Of a DNA stretch of 64,000 nt, positions 56,301-63,635 are shown one piece after another. The notes beneath the pieces are model-generated. The model did not search any database. It was not told the DNA's origin and worked only from the letters and a program-made list of their open reading frames with translations. The DNA comes from Mucilaginibacter polytrichastri (GTDB taxonomy: Bacteria; Bacteroidota; Bacteroidia; Sphingobacteriales; Sphingobacteriaceae). The DNA is taken from NCBI RefSeq assembly GCF_001911425.1, contig NZ_MPPL01000001.1, positions 3,305,283 through 3,369,282 of the forward strand. Reading direction: 5' to 3'. The stretch's first letter is position 1. Every line of letters starts with the position of its first letter. A program made the position numbers and the translations under genes.

Positions 56301-59300
56301 CCCTGTTCGGCCACGTAAATATTTCCCGCAGCATCGGCTGCTAAACCTTTAGGGTAATTAAAATTTGCCGCGGCACCCGTACCATCTTTGTAGCCATTGT
56401 TACTTACACCGCCGGCCAGCGTGGTTACATTACCGTCTTTTGTGATTTTACGAATCTGATAATAATCATCGGTAACATATGTATTACCATCTCCGTCTGT
56501 AGTCATCCCTTGCGGTGTACTGAAACGCGAAGTTGTAAGTGTGCCGTTAGTGTAGCCCTGTGTGCCATTACCTGCGTAGGTTGTTACGGTGCCGTAAGTA
56601 CCGGATATAGCACCGCCATTATTGGCCGGCGTTAAAGAAGTGATAGCCGTGCCAACAGTAAAACTTTGGGTTAGCGTATACGATATGGCCGGTGGCGGGT
56701 TTAATTGTAATTGGCTATAGGTAGCAGTACCAAATGGATTTATAACCTTTATTTCTGTGGCTGTACTCCCCTGCGGTATACTGGTGGTAATAATGGTAGG
56801 TGACACAATAAAAAAATCGACATTTGAAGAACCGACTTTAACTGCTGTAGCACCAACAAAATTCGTCCCCGTGAGTTTTAATCGCATGCCCGCACCTATA
56901 TTTTGAGGCGAAACGGCACTAATTACCGGCGGTAGTTCCGGAATCTTTACTTCGATATTTATGGGAGTTGTATTTTTTCCTGCGAGGTTAGCTACTGTTA
57001 CCGTGTAATCTGTTGCCGGTGAAGTTACATTTGCGCTGCCGGTTATTTTACCATCCTGATTTAAAATTAATCCATCTGGCAGTGCCGGTGAAATTGCATA
57101 TCCCGTTAATGCTATTTTATAGATATTGTTGGTTGATACATCACTATAATAGATGTTATTAGCCTGATCAATAGTGATTCCAAAAGCAGAATAGCTGGTA
57201 TTAGTTGCATGCGTAAAGGTAGTAACCCCTCCCTGTAAAGATACCTTTCTTATCGCACCGTTATATTGAGAGATGTATAGATTATTACTGTTATCAAACA
57301 CTAAATTGTATGGAAAATTAAAAATTGCAGCAGTCCCTGCACCATCTGCATCCTGTAAAAGACCTGTATTACTCCCACCGGCCAGGGTTGTTACTACTCC
57401 ACCAGAAGTAATTTTTCTAATAAGATTATTCCCCTGATCAGCCACGTACAAATTTCCTGCGTTATCAAGTGCCAGGCCCTGTGGGTTTGAAAACTTAGCT
57501 GCGGTACCTGCTCCATCAGCAAATCCCTGCCCGCCACCTGCCAGGGTTGTTACCAACCCGGCCGGAGTAATTTTGCGGATCATGTTATTACCCGCATCGC
57601 TAACGTAAAGGTTGCCGTTATTGTCCCGGATAATTGATGCCGGGTAATTGAAACTTGCAGCAGTGCCCGTGCCGTTTGTTGAACCGTTGTAACCAGCACC
57701 TGCAATTAGGGTAGAAGTGCCGTTTGGTGTTATCTTTAATATTGTATTACTGGTTTTATCAGCCACATAAATATTCCCCAAATGGTCTGTTACCAATCCG
57801 GAAGAACTGTAGTTACCCGGATAAGTACTTACTACACCTTCAGGAGTAATTTTTCTTATTAACCTGTTTACCTGGTCACATACATAAATATTTCCTTGGT
57901 CATCTGCCGTTAAACTTACAGGCGAATAAAAGCTGGCAGTTTGCGCAGTACCATCAGTAGCGCCAGGTACACCACTGCCTGCAAAAAGTATTTTTTGACC
58001 TAAATATTGCCTGGGTATATTACTATTGCCACTTGGTATTATATTTACAGGTTGGCCGGTTTTTAACTGTTGAGGGCTTGTATAAGTAACTGCGGGCAAC
58101 GTTGTGATGGTAAATCCACTTTTGCTTCCGTTGCCATAGGGGTTAATAACTGTTACAGCACCATCTATAGCTGCCGGGGGTATCTTTGCCACTACCTTAT
58201 TGGGAGATAGGATGGTAAACTCTGCCGTCTTCCCTCCTATTATAACACCAGAAGCTTCATAAAAGTTACTACCGCTAATTGTGATATAAGTACCTGCAAT
58301 ACTGTTTGAAGGTGAAAACTCAGCAATTACAGGGGCTACAGCCGGTGAAATAACAGCTATATTAATTACCGCTGTACTGCTTCCATATTGGTTAATGGCG
58401 GTAACCGTGTAGTCTTTTGCCGCAGCCGTAATATTAGCACTACCACTAATGGCACCTGTTGAAGAATTAAAAATCAGTCCTTCTGTTAATGCAGGGTAAA
58501 TGGTATAGCCGGCCGCGTTAATTGATCGTATTAAATTGTTGTAACAATCTGCTACATAAACTTTGTCATTTATCATTACAACGCCTGTTGGCCTGCTAAA
58601 CCTGGCTGCATTGCCTAAACCGTCGCTATTGCCGCTGTTAAGGTTTCCTGCAAGTGTTGTAACATCTCCCGAAGGGTTTAGCATCCTGATCATGTTATTG
58701 CCTTGATCTGCTATATACAAATTACCGCCGGCATCAATAGTTAAACCTGTTGGTGCATTAAAAGTAGCGTTGGCACCTTTTGCATTTACCGCACCGGTAA
58801 GGCCGTTTCCGGCTATAGTAGTTACTATGCCATCCGGGGTTATTTTACGGATGCGGTTACCTATATTTTCTGTTACGTAAAGTGCCCCTGCGGCATCAAA
58901 AACAATACCTGTGGGCCCGTTAAAACTTGCATTTATCCCGGTGCCATCAACACTCATAGCCGAACCGCTTCCCGCAAAGGTTGTTACCACACCTGCCGGA
59001 GTAATTTTTCTGATCTTATTGCCGCTTAGCTCGGCCACATAAACATTACCCAAGGCATCAACAGCAATGCCATAAGGGCTATTAAAACTGGCATTAGTAC
59101 CCACCCCGTCTCCACTACCATAATAACTGTTGCCTGCAAACGTGGATACGACACCCTGGGGAGTTATTTTCCTGATCAGGTTATTAAACCTGTCGGCTAC
59201 ATAAATATTTCCGTTAGCATCCAGCGCAATGCCACAGGGATTATTAAAGCTTGCGGCAATGCCCGTGCCATTGGTGCTGCCTGCAGTATTGTTTCCGGCA

Positions 59301-59647
59301 ATTGTTGTCACAACGCCTCCGGCTGCAATTTTTCGAATCCTGTTACCATATTGGTCTGCTACATAAATATTTCCAGCCTGGTCTGCTGCAATGCCGGTAG
59401 GATAATAAAAACTTGCCGCTATACCTGTGCCATCGACTGTTGAATAGGAGCCGCTACCAGCTAAAACACGTGTATAACTGTAGCCATCCGGCGACACAAC
59501 TGCGCCACCCGTATTGGTGGGTACAGTATTTGTAATCGCCATCCCGACATTAAACTGCTGTGGTGTATTGTATGAAATTTGTGGAGATTGAGCTTTACAA
59601 ATTAAGGAAACCAAAAACAGTGATAAAGCCAGTATAAATTTATTCAT
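47366..59647 (-). CDS. Giant secreted NHL-propeller/IPT/MBG protein with T9SS sorting domain
   Basis: The ATG at 59647 (MNKFILALSLFLVSLICKAQ) gives a signal peptide; the protein is about 4,093 aa. It consists of eight successive modules of about 1.2-1.5 kb: an ISY-type starter strand, five to seven NHL-type blades (pattern FNxPxGIAxDxxGNxYVADxxNNxIRKITPxGxVTTxAG), and an Ig-like unit (GYxIxxxLPxGLxFDxxTGxIxG). The first four modules also carry an IPT/TIG domain. Then come MBG-type domains (KANDFSKTYGDSDPVFTY), a SprB-like repeat (CKGSNNGMITISP) and a C-terminal T9SS type-A sorting domain (PYPNPFNNILYVNL through GKESVYKIIKQ). NHL blades bind proteins or glycans, so this looks like a surface or adhesive protein. 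The gene overlaps the FN3-type lipoprotein gene by 4 bp. Confidence 0.93.
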   Translation of the reverse strand: MNKFILALSLFLVSLICKAQSPQISYNTPQQFNVGMAITNTVPTNTGGAVVSPDGYSYTRVLAGSGSYSTVDGTGIAASFYYPTGIAADQAGNIYVADQYGNRIRKIAAGGVVTTIAGNNTAGSTNGTGIAASFNNPCGIALDANGNIYVADRFNNLIRKITPQGVVSTFAGNSYYGSGDGVGTNASFNSPYGIAVDALGNVYVAELSGNKIRKITPAGVVTTFAGSGSAMSVDGTGINASFNGPTGIVFDAAGALYVTENIGNRIRKITPDGIVTTIAGNGLTGAVNAKGANATFNAPTGLTIDAGGNLYIADQGNNMIRMLNPSGDVTTLAGNLNSGNSDGLGNAARFSRPTGVVMINDKVYVADCYNNLIRSINAAGYTIYPALTEGLIFNSSTGAISGSANITAAAKDYTVTAINQYGSSTAVINIAVISPAVAPVIAEFSPSNSIAGTYITISGSNFYEASGVIIGGKTAEFTILSPNKVVAKIPPAAIDGAVTVINPYGNGSKSGFTITTLPAVTYTSPQQLKTGQPVNIIPSGNSNIPRQYLGQKILFAGSGVPGATDGTAQTASFYSPVSLTADDQGNIYVCDQVNRLIRKITPEGVVSTYPGNYSSSGLVTDHLGNIYVADKTSNTILKITPNGTSTLIAGAGYNGSTNGTGTAASFNYPASIIRDNNGNLYVSDAGNNMIRKITPAGLVTTLAGGGQGFADGAGTAAKFSNPQGLALDNAGNLYVADQGNNLIRKITSGGVVTTLAGGSNTGLLQDADGAGTAAIFNFPYNLVFDNSNNLYISQYNGAIRKVSLQGGVTTFTHATNTSYSAFGITIDQANNIYYSDVSTNNIYKIALTGYAISPALPDGLILNQDGKITGSANVTSPATDYTVTVANLAGKNTTPINIEVKIPELPPVISAVSPQNIGAGMRLKLTGTNFVGATAVKVGSSNVDFFIVSPTIITTSIPQGSTATEIKVINPFGTATYSQLQLNPPPAISYTLTQSFTVGTAITSLTPANNGGAISGTYGTVTTYAGNGTQGYTNGTLTTSRFSTPQGMTTDGDGNTYVTDDYYQIRKITKDGNVTTLAGGVSNNGYKDGTGAAANFNYPKGLAADAAGNIYVAEQGNNRIRKITPDGTVTTFAGNAQGFTNGSAASANFNSPTGLAFDVKGNLYVSDMYNNAIRKITPDGQVTTFAGGTYGTSTDGVGAAAIFSTPSGLAFDASDNLYVTEVNGNRIRKITPSGNVTTVAGSVNGYADGPVADAKFSNPSAIVADGFGNLFVADQGNQRIRKISPDGMVSTVAGGNGNKRLTDGVGSDAGFNYPYSITIGADGNLYVSDAYNYAIRKVVQTGYTISPALPEGLNLDGATGVISGIPTASSGSKSYKITGSNIYGSSTSTISFEVKIPAVAPSITLFAPTTATPGNAITITGSNFTDASGVQIGGVSVSPYTVVSSTTIKAIVPAGAQGNSVKVINSYGSATASGFAYAAAPAISYPATASFKAGVAATAINVTNNGSAVPEAIYMQVKSIAGSTETQSSANINQPVAVVIDAIGNAYSAENTLIRKTTPAGVTTVFAGSTTAASTDGAGTAAGFQLINAMAIDKAGNLFVADAGNHKIRKVTPTGVVSTFAGDGTAVFNDGASGSASFINITGLAFDTEGNLFVVDAGSYRIRKITTDGIVSTIAGNIGGSDNPLANAGFASPKGITIDNYDNIYITDYNLIKKITPAGISTLAGSFQQGNADGNGTAATFYNPQGITSDMVGNLYVADVSNHTIRKITPQGVVSTIAGTGVGALTDKVGTLASFKNPWDIRFANNYLYVADKGNNAIRKIAIVGYQVTPILPAGLSISDLGTISGTPTVISPATNYTISAINSAGSGLATIKIDVGVPLVAPAITAITPTSANANTVVTITGNNFIGATSVSFGGVAALSYTVTSPTSIVATLAPGTASGSVVVNNAYGSGNITGFNFIAAPQISYGNVSTYTAGKAITDLQPSNSGTAIEPVVYSMVSTVAIGANFPAPVSNPYLYNAIAGLVTDQAGNIYIADQSLNLIRKITPAGVVTNFAGNGNYGLNNGSAATATFSRPKDLTIDRDGNLYVLDQGNNVIRKITPAGVVSTFAGNTDNRSVDGVGVAASFATPNNITIDAVGNLYVIDQSSNTVRKITPDGIVSTLAGSGISGSANGTGTAASFNYPSGICVDASGNLYVGDSGNHLIRKVTPSGVVTTFFAGTPSGPNSSGGYIYNGNALAMDRAGNIYVADWSVNKIMKISSAGIATVLAGNGSNLLVNAVGTIAAFSAPIAICYDQASGNLYVSANQQVRKVVLTGYVIDLALPSGLNFDSKTGKISGTANEVMPAKTYTVTGYNSNGSSATTINLSVAYPEKPQISYAASQTFTAGVIIAPLVPANSGGGIPTGGYGSVSRIAGIGQYDYIDGPADVAAFKYPSGLAVDAANNIYVTHRIDNLVRKISPAGIVSTYAGSSFYNHSDFPASLDDPIGLAINSKDELFIGVGSNWPGSDGNNRIIKIANGQETTFVGSNNYGLQDGTGAGALFHGSYQFSMDKNDNMYVADQQNNAIRKVTPAGVVTTFAGNGTMGAANGAGTAATFYNPDAVTANIDGNLYVADTKNNLIRKITPAGLVSTFAGSGTAASVDGKLTAASFNYPTCIIADKIGNLYVSDYHGHVIRKITTDGTVTTIAGNGTAASVSGIGTAAGFNGPVSLTLTNNQDALIVAEYDGHLISKVHLTGYAIDKPLPRGLSFDVNTGIITGTPKKAMPATDYMITANNASGTSSTKLTITVTADPAPAISYLPSKVYTYTQVNIGPANTGGAVPAVIFGNTTTIAGNIQSGNIDGVLTDARFNNPAGIVTDNVGNIYIADQANNMIRKITPDGVVSTLAGNGTAGFYDGPAAVAMFNNPSGVALDSYGNVYVTDRYNNMIRKITPDGMVSTLAGNLNANSHSGKGSAAGFYYPYGIIADANDNLYVAEQGGSLIRKVTPDGTVTTFAGDGVYGGSKDGTGTSASFYNPTGIAADSKGNFFIADNYNNMIRKITPAGVVTTFAGAISSIWESKDGIGSAARFYRPTSIVIDNNDNLYVTDQSTNLIRKVTPDAVVTTIAGKGVSGFNDGVGLNASFNRPTGITIATDGALLVTDFGNNTLRRILLNGYQLSQPLPAGLVFDGTTGTITGITSNVTAANNYPVIAANVSGMSNTTLALEVLALPAPNITYDTPVALGINQSAGNISPKNTGGPVPATVYAQTTTLAGSQGVRGYADGVGVAASFGTLAGLTSSIDGNIYALDSQYGLIRKITPAGVVSTFAGNTNNGLADGAGQLAKFRNPSGIVADASGNLYVADRGNNLIRKISPSGYVSTYAGTGYASSIDGYTYFASLNAPDAITIDAAGNLYVSEKGGAKIRKINVSTSMITTVATIPNAGGDSFISGIVTDSRGNLFVTDYANNLIRKITPSGTISIFTGNGLTANKDGTGTEAGVMAPVALAIDINDNLYAATSNRIRKITADGIVTTIAGTDTQGAANGIGTAATFGQPHGLLFDNSGRLIIADLQNSLLRTLTLTGYTISAKLPAGLAFDQTTGIISGTATELSTATDYTVSAYNVTGAGQFKINLNVRKIPQQVITLAPDAYATYGDADFTPAASSNNPDNTIIYSGDNSAVASIVGGKVHIIGAGVVNITASQAGSINYLPAVNVAQKLIISPLQVAVKANDFSKTYGDSDPVFTYQVTSGRLVNDDQFSGSIARAAGEAAGSYKIAQGTLALNANYKLTFTSTPFIISKASLAITANDQTRAYGQNNPALTVSYSGFVNGDSQSSLNTLPTISTTADNTSAEGVYDLVPSGAVSNNYSFVYKTGKLTITVPATNFKISTTSVTCKGSNNGMITISPVQKLNYTATLTSNGLNKTYSFTGDVTIDQLSPGTYNVCITAGGVANFNQCYDLVITEPKDLALYATVNKSVNTVTLSLNGSDVYNIQLNGALYTTHSNSITLPLIKGGNKLSVSTDKPCQGTVDQVINTKDEQAPYPNPFNNILYVNLGSANIKICDIKIYGFSDARLRYNQTYNNTSGVVSIDASTLTTGFYSIHIIADGKESVYKIIKQ
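48830..59600 (-). repeat. Eight-module tandem repeat array inside the giant gene
   Basis: Module starts recognisable from the ISY-type strand lie near 59590, 58090, 56690, 55200, 53755, 52525, 51270 and 50015 on the minus strand. The modules vary in blade number, and the last four lack the IPT/TIG domain. The spacing of NHL blades gives an internal period of about 160 bp. Cys-rich ORFs on the plus strand across this array are shadows of these blades. Confidence 0.85.
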
Positions 59648-60047
59648 GTAGGACAAGGTGGTTTGGTTGATCAAACCCTTAAAAATATAACTTTTTGGCC
59701 ACTTAATTCATTTTACAAAACGTAACTTTTGCATTACAAAACAATATTATTGAAATCACATCGAGAGCAATAAGCGTGGTCACTGATGCAGCTCGGGGTG
59801 GCAAAAGGCAATAAAGTAAATAGTGAAAAGAACTCACCTGCCATCCGACTACAGTTGAGTATGAATACCCAATTAAAGGCAGAAAATAAATTCACATTTT
59901 ACAAGTACGATTAACGGAAATAAGTAGCAGCGAATTCAGGATCTTAATCTTTGCATGCTTTTATGGTTTTGGCTAAACAAAAAGCAGATTTGGATAAATC
60001 CTAACGGCCAAAGCAGCACATCTTTGTATCAACAAAAGAAAACAATT
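59648..60047. other. Divergent intergenic region
   Basis: This 400-bp stretch lies between the giant gene and the SDR gene, and so should contain two divergent promoters; no full -33/-7 consensus was found. A 42-codon ORF at 59786-59914 (plus, MQLGVAKGNKVNSEKN...) has acceptable composition but no recognised family and may be a relic. CATCTTTG at about 60019-60026 is one mismatch from the -7 consensus and lies 22 bp before the SDR ATG. Confidence 0.4.
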
Positions 60048-60938
60048 ATGCGCGTATTTGTAACAGGAGCCACAGGCTTCATTGGTACTGCCATTGTGCA
60101 GGAGTTAATAGGTGCCGGCCACCAGGTATTAGGGCTGGCCCGGTCGGATGCATCTACCCAAAAGCTGATCGATGCCGGAGCAGAAGTTCACCGGGGTGAC
60201 CTGGAAGATCTTGATAGCCTGAAAAGCGGCACTGCGTTGGCAGACGGCGTAATCCACGCCGGATTCATCCATGACTTTACCCGCTTCGCGGAAGTTTGCC
60301 AGGCAGATAAAAAAGCTATTGAAGCCATAGGCGAAGTATTAGCCGGCTCTAACCGCCCGTTTATTGTAACCTCGGGAACAGCGCTGGTAAGCCCAGGAAA
60401 ACTGGCCACCGAAGACATCATCCCACCGCTTAACCCAGCATGGCCGCGGGCTTCAGAGCAAACAGCAGATGCCATGGCCGCCCTGGGTGTCCGTGCGGCA
60501 GCTCTTCGTTTATCACCATCAGTACATGGCGACGAGGATAAACACGGATTTATCCCCATGCTGGTTAATATCGCTAAAGAAAAAGGTGCATCGGCTTATA
60601 TTGGCGAGGGACTCAACAGGTGGAATGCCGTACACAGGCTGGACGCTGCCCATCTATTCCGCCTGGCATTAGAAAACACTACCCCGCGTGCCCGCTATCA
60701 TGCTTCTACAGAAGAAGCCATCACAGTAAAATCTATTGCTGAAGCTATCGGTAAACAACTGAATATCCCGGTAAAATCAATCGCACCAGAAGCTGCCGCA
60801 GAACATTTTGGCTGGTTTGCACAAATGGCCGCCATTGACTGCCCTGCATCTAGCGTATGGACACAGGAGCATTTAAACTGGCACCCAACACACCCTACCC
60901 TGCTTACCGATATTGAGAACGGCGTTTATACCAAATAA
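60048..60938 (+). CDS. SDR family NAD(P)-dependent oxidoreductase/epimerase-like
   Basis: The ATG at 60048 begins MRVFVTGATGFIGTAIVQELIG, giving the Rossmann GxxGxxG motif at the N-terminus; the upstream in-frame extension is not plausible. The protein (296 aa) continues with the usual extended-SDR pattern: VLGLARSDASTQKLIDAGAEVHRGDLEDL, VIHAGFIHDFTRF, VTSGTALV, AALRLSPSVHGD, RWNAVHRLDAAHLFRLALE. The usual YxxxK is not clear, as in atypical SDRs. It is probably cytoplasmic and acts on a small metabolite. First gene of a three-gene operon with another SDR and an AraC-type regulator. Confidence 0.9.
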   Translation: MRVFVTGATGFIGTAIVQELIGAGHQVLGLARSDASTQKLIDAGAEVHRGDLEDLDSLKSGTALADGVIHAGFIHDFTRFAEVCQADKKAIEAIGEVLAGSNRPFIVTSGTALVSPGKLATEDIIPPLNPAWPRASEQTADAMAALGVRAAALRLSPSVHGDEDKHGFIPMLVNIAKEKGASAYIGEGLNRWNAVHRLDAAHLFRLALENTTPRARYHASTEEAITVKSIAEAIGKQLNIPVKSIAPEAAAEHFGWFAQMAAIDCPASSVWTQEHLNWHPTHPTLLTDIENGVYTK

Positions 60939-60964
60939 CGAGCAATAAAATTGAATTAAAAAAG

Positions 60965-61900
60965 ATGAACATTATTGTAACAGGATCTATAGGGAACATC
61001 AGCCAGCCGCTGACAGAAATATTGGTTAAACAGGGCCATACTGTAACCGTGGTAAGCAGCGACCCCAAAAAACAAACAGCTATAAAAAACTTAGGCGCAA
61101 TACCAGCCATTGGCTCGATCTCCGATGTCAGCTTTTTAACCGATACTTTTAAAGGTGCAGACGCAGTTTATGCCATGATTCCTTTGAGTTTTACCGAACC
61201 TGATTTGGGCGATTACTTGCACCGTATGGCGCAAAACTACGCACAGGCTCTTAAAGAAGCTGGCATCAAACGGATTGTATTGATGAGCGGCTGGGCAGCA
61301 GACTTGGTTAAAGCCGAAAACGTAGAACATGTATTGGATGGGCTGGATGCCTCTATTACTATTATGAGGCCAGCCGCCTTTTATACCAATTTCTACCAGT
61401 CGATGGATCTGATCAAAGGCAAGGGCTTCATCGGCAAATTACTAACGCTGCGTTACTCCGGCCTTCGGGCCTTACTGACCGGTAGAACCGGCCTGCTGAT
61501 GGGAAACTACGGCGGAGAAGACCGGATAGTTTTTGTATCGCCAAAGGATATCGCCGACGCCGTTGCAGAAGAACTGCAATTGGTGCATAAAGAGAAAACC
61601 ATCCGTTACGTAGGCAGCGAGGAAATAACCTGTAACGAAGCAGCCAGAATAATTGGTACAGCTGTAGGTAAGCCCTGGCTAAAATGGGTATTACTATCGG
61701 ATAAAGAAATGCTGCAGGGATTGAAGATGGCCAAGTTGCCTGAAAAACTGGCCGAAACATTAGTAGAAATGCAGGCGGCCATGCATAGCGGCAAAACCCT
61801 TGAGAATTTTAACCGGAGCAAGCCAAAAATGGGTAAGGTAAAGCTTGCAGATTTCGCTAAAGAGTTTGCAGCAGCTTACCATAAAAATAACGAACTTTAA
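60965..61900 (+). CDS. NmrA-like SDR, NAD(P)H-binding protein
   Basis: This 311-aa protein begins NIIVTGSIGNISQPLTEILVKQGHTVTVVSSDPKK, the Rossmann motif of the NmrA/HSCARG atypical SDR group. Later blocks are FKGADAVYAMIPLSFTEPDLGDYLHRMAQNYAQALKEAGIKRIVLMSGWAADL, IMRPAAFYTNFYQSMDLIKG and FVSPKDIADAVAEEL, as in NmrA-like enzymes or redox sensors. No catalytic Tyr-Lys pair is expected. The gap to the preceding SDR is 26 bp. Confidence 0.9.
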   Translation: MNIIVTGSIGNISQPLTEILVKQGHTVTVVSSDPKKQTAIKNLGAIPAIGSISDVSFLTDTFKGADAVYAMIPLSFTEPDLGDYLHRMAQNYAQALKEAGIKRIVLMSGWAADLVKAENVEHVLDGLDASITIMRPAAFYTNFYQSMDLIKGKGFIGKLLTLRYSGLRALLTGRTGLLMGNYGGEDRIVFVSPKDIADAVAEELQLVHKEKTIRYVGSEEITCNEAARIIGTAVGKPWLKWVLLSDKEMLQGLKMAKLPEKLAETLVEMQAAMHSGKTLENFNRSKPKMGKVKLADFAKEFAAAYHKNNEL

Positions 61901-61907
61901 CTTAGCT

Positions 61908-62831
61908 ATGAATAGTAACCAGCTTTTCCGTTTCCAAACAATCACCGAATATCACCGGGCGGCGGGCCTGCCTAAACCGGCGCACCCGCTGATTAGCCTG
62001 GTGCACATGGACGACCTGAGCAGGCCACTGGCCGAAAGTTCGTTCAGTGTGGTTTATGATTTTTATTCGATCTCGATGAAAAGGGTGAAAAACGCCAAAT
62101 TCAAATACGGCCAGCAGGCCAGGGATTTTGATGAGGGCGTACTGTTTTTTATGTCGCCCGGCCAGGTTTTTGGTGTGGACTTTGAAAAAGGCAGCATGGT
62201 GCACCGCCCCGAAGGATGGATTATACTGATCCACCCGGATTTTTTATGGAATACGCCGCTGGCCAAAACCATTAAACAATACGAATACTTTAATTACTCT
62301 GTTTACGAAGCACTCTATCTTTCAGACAAAGAAGAAACGATGCTCACCACCATCACGCAAAATATTGAACAAGAGTACCATGCTAATATCGACCGGTTTA
62401 GCCAAAGCGTAATTATTGCACAGCTGGAACTATTGCTAACTTATTCGGAAAGGTTCTACCAGCGGCAATTCATCACCCGCAAAATCGCCAACCATGAAAT
62501 CCTAACCAAGCTGGAAGATATGCTCACCAATTACTTTAATAGCGGCGCGCTTGCTCAGAAAGGTCTGCCCAGCGTTACCTATATTGCAGAAAAATTAAAT
62601 ATTTCACCAGGCTACCTAAGCACCCTGCTTAAATCCCTTACCGGACAGAATACGCAGCAACACCTGCATAACAAGCTTATCGAACTGGCCAAAGAGAAAT
62701 TGTCGACCACCAATCTTTCCGTTAGCGAAATCGCTTATGAACTGGGTTTTGAACATCTGCAGTCTTTCAGCAAGCTATTCAAAACAAAAACCAGCTACTC
62801 GCCGCTAGAGTTCCGCCATTCTTTCAATTAA
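61908..62831 (+). CDS. AraC family transcriptional regulator
   Basis: The ATG at 61908 starts MNSNQLFRFQTITEY; the frame extends to 61845 into the upstream gene but that start is implausible. The protein (307 aa) has a cupin-type N-terminal sensor region and a C-terminal pair of HTH motifs: VTYIAEKLNISPGYLSTLLKSLTGQNTQQHLHNKLI and LSVSEIAYELGFEHLQSFSKLFKTKTSYSPLEFRHS. It lies 7 bp downstream of the NmrA-like gene and probably controls this operon. Confidence 0.93.
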   Translation: MNSNQLFRFQTITEYHRAAGLPKPAHPLISLVHMDDLSRPLAESSFSVVYDFYSISMKRVKNAKFKYGQQARDFDEGVLFFMSPGQVFGVDFEKGSMVHRPEGWIILIHPDFLWNTPLAKTIKQYEYFNYSVYEALYLSDKEETMLTTITQNIEQEYHANIDRFSQSVIIAQLELLLTYSERFYQRQFITRKIANHEILTKLEDMLTNYFNSGALAQKGLPSVTYIAEKLNISPGYLSTLLKSLTGQNTQQHLHNKLIELAKEKLSTTNLSVSEIAYELGFEHLQSFSKLFKTKTSYSPLEFRHSFN

Positions 62832-63026
62832 AACCAACAAACATCAACTTTATACATTCAGGGCGTGTTGATGATGAGTTTAGAAATACTTATTATGTGG
62901 TTATTTGCGGGAATTATTTAACTTAAATAGCGGGAACAGGGCGCCTATACTTTTTATAATCGCCGAAAGCCCCGGCGCAAATGCGACCGGGACTTGGGTC
63001 ATCGGCAGACTAAGTGATTCCTGATT

Positions 63027-63635
63027 CTAAAAAACGTAGAAGATACTGGCCTGTATGCTATTGTTTTTGAAGTCTCCTAAAACAACAGATGGTACTTCCT
63101 GAACTTTTTGCAACCCGTAAACATACCTTGCATCAATGCCTAAACCTATGCTGGATTTGTATCCAACTCCGCCAACCATGCCAAAATCAACTTTTTTGAA
63201 ATATTTGGCATCTGTGATTCCGCCAATATCTTCTTTTACTTTAAAACCCGCTTGCGGGCCGGCTTCTACAAACAAGCCAGAATTGGTACGGTATTTTAAA
63301 AGAATGGGAACAGAGGCATAAGAAAGTTTGATATCTTGTGTACCGAGTATCCCTCCCTTAACTTTAGCACCTTGCATGGCATAAAGAAATTCTTCCTGCA
63401 CCATAAAATTATCTGTGAATTTGTAGGCAACTGTAAGCCCGGCCTGGAAACCCGGCAGTGGGTCTGTAGGGAAATTGGCGCTTGTAAAATTGCTGGCATT
63501 GCCACCGGCTGTTAAGCCAAATTCCATTTTACTCAGGAGTTTTTTCCCGAAGCTTTGATTTTCAGTAGTTGTTTGACTAAAACTTTTGCTTGCTATTGCA
63601 ACCAAAACGACTAAAATTGATAGTAACTTTTTCAT
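63027..63635 (-). CDS. Outer-membrane beta-barrel (PorT/OmpW-like) protein
   Basis: This 202-aa protein has a signal ending SFSQ (about 21 residues). Alternating-strand segments typical of small outer-membrane barrels: MEFGLTAGGNASNF, FQAGLTVAYKFTDNFMVQEEFLYAMQG, LSYASVPILLKYRTNSGLFVEAGPQAGFKV, DFGMVGGVGYKSSIGLGIDARYVYGLQ, and terminal NNSIQASIFYVF with the C-terminal Phe used for outer-membrane insertion. It is convergent with the AraC-type gene across 195 bp. A short inverted repeat (GCTTGC, ATATA, GCAAGC at 63670-63686) lies upstream. Confidence 0.87.
   Translation of the reverse strand: MKKLLSILVVLVAIASKSFSQTTTENQSFGKKLLSKMEFGLTAGGNASNFTSANFPTDPLPGFQAGLTVAYKFTDNFMVQEEFLYAMQGAKVKGGILGTQDIKLSYASVPILLKYRTNSGLFVEAGPQAGFKVKEDIGGITDAKYFKKVDFGMVGGVGYKSSIGLGIDARYVYGLQKVQEVPSVVLGDFKNNSIQASIFYVF

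Noticed and set aside
48830..59600. Impression of a CRISPR or satellite array
   Set aside because: The repeats are about 160 bp, diverged at third codon positions, and encode NHL blades in a single open frame.
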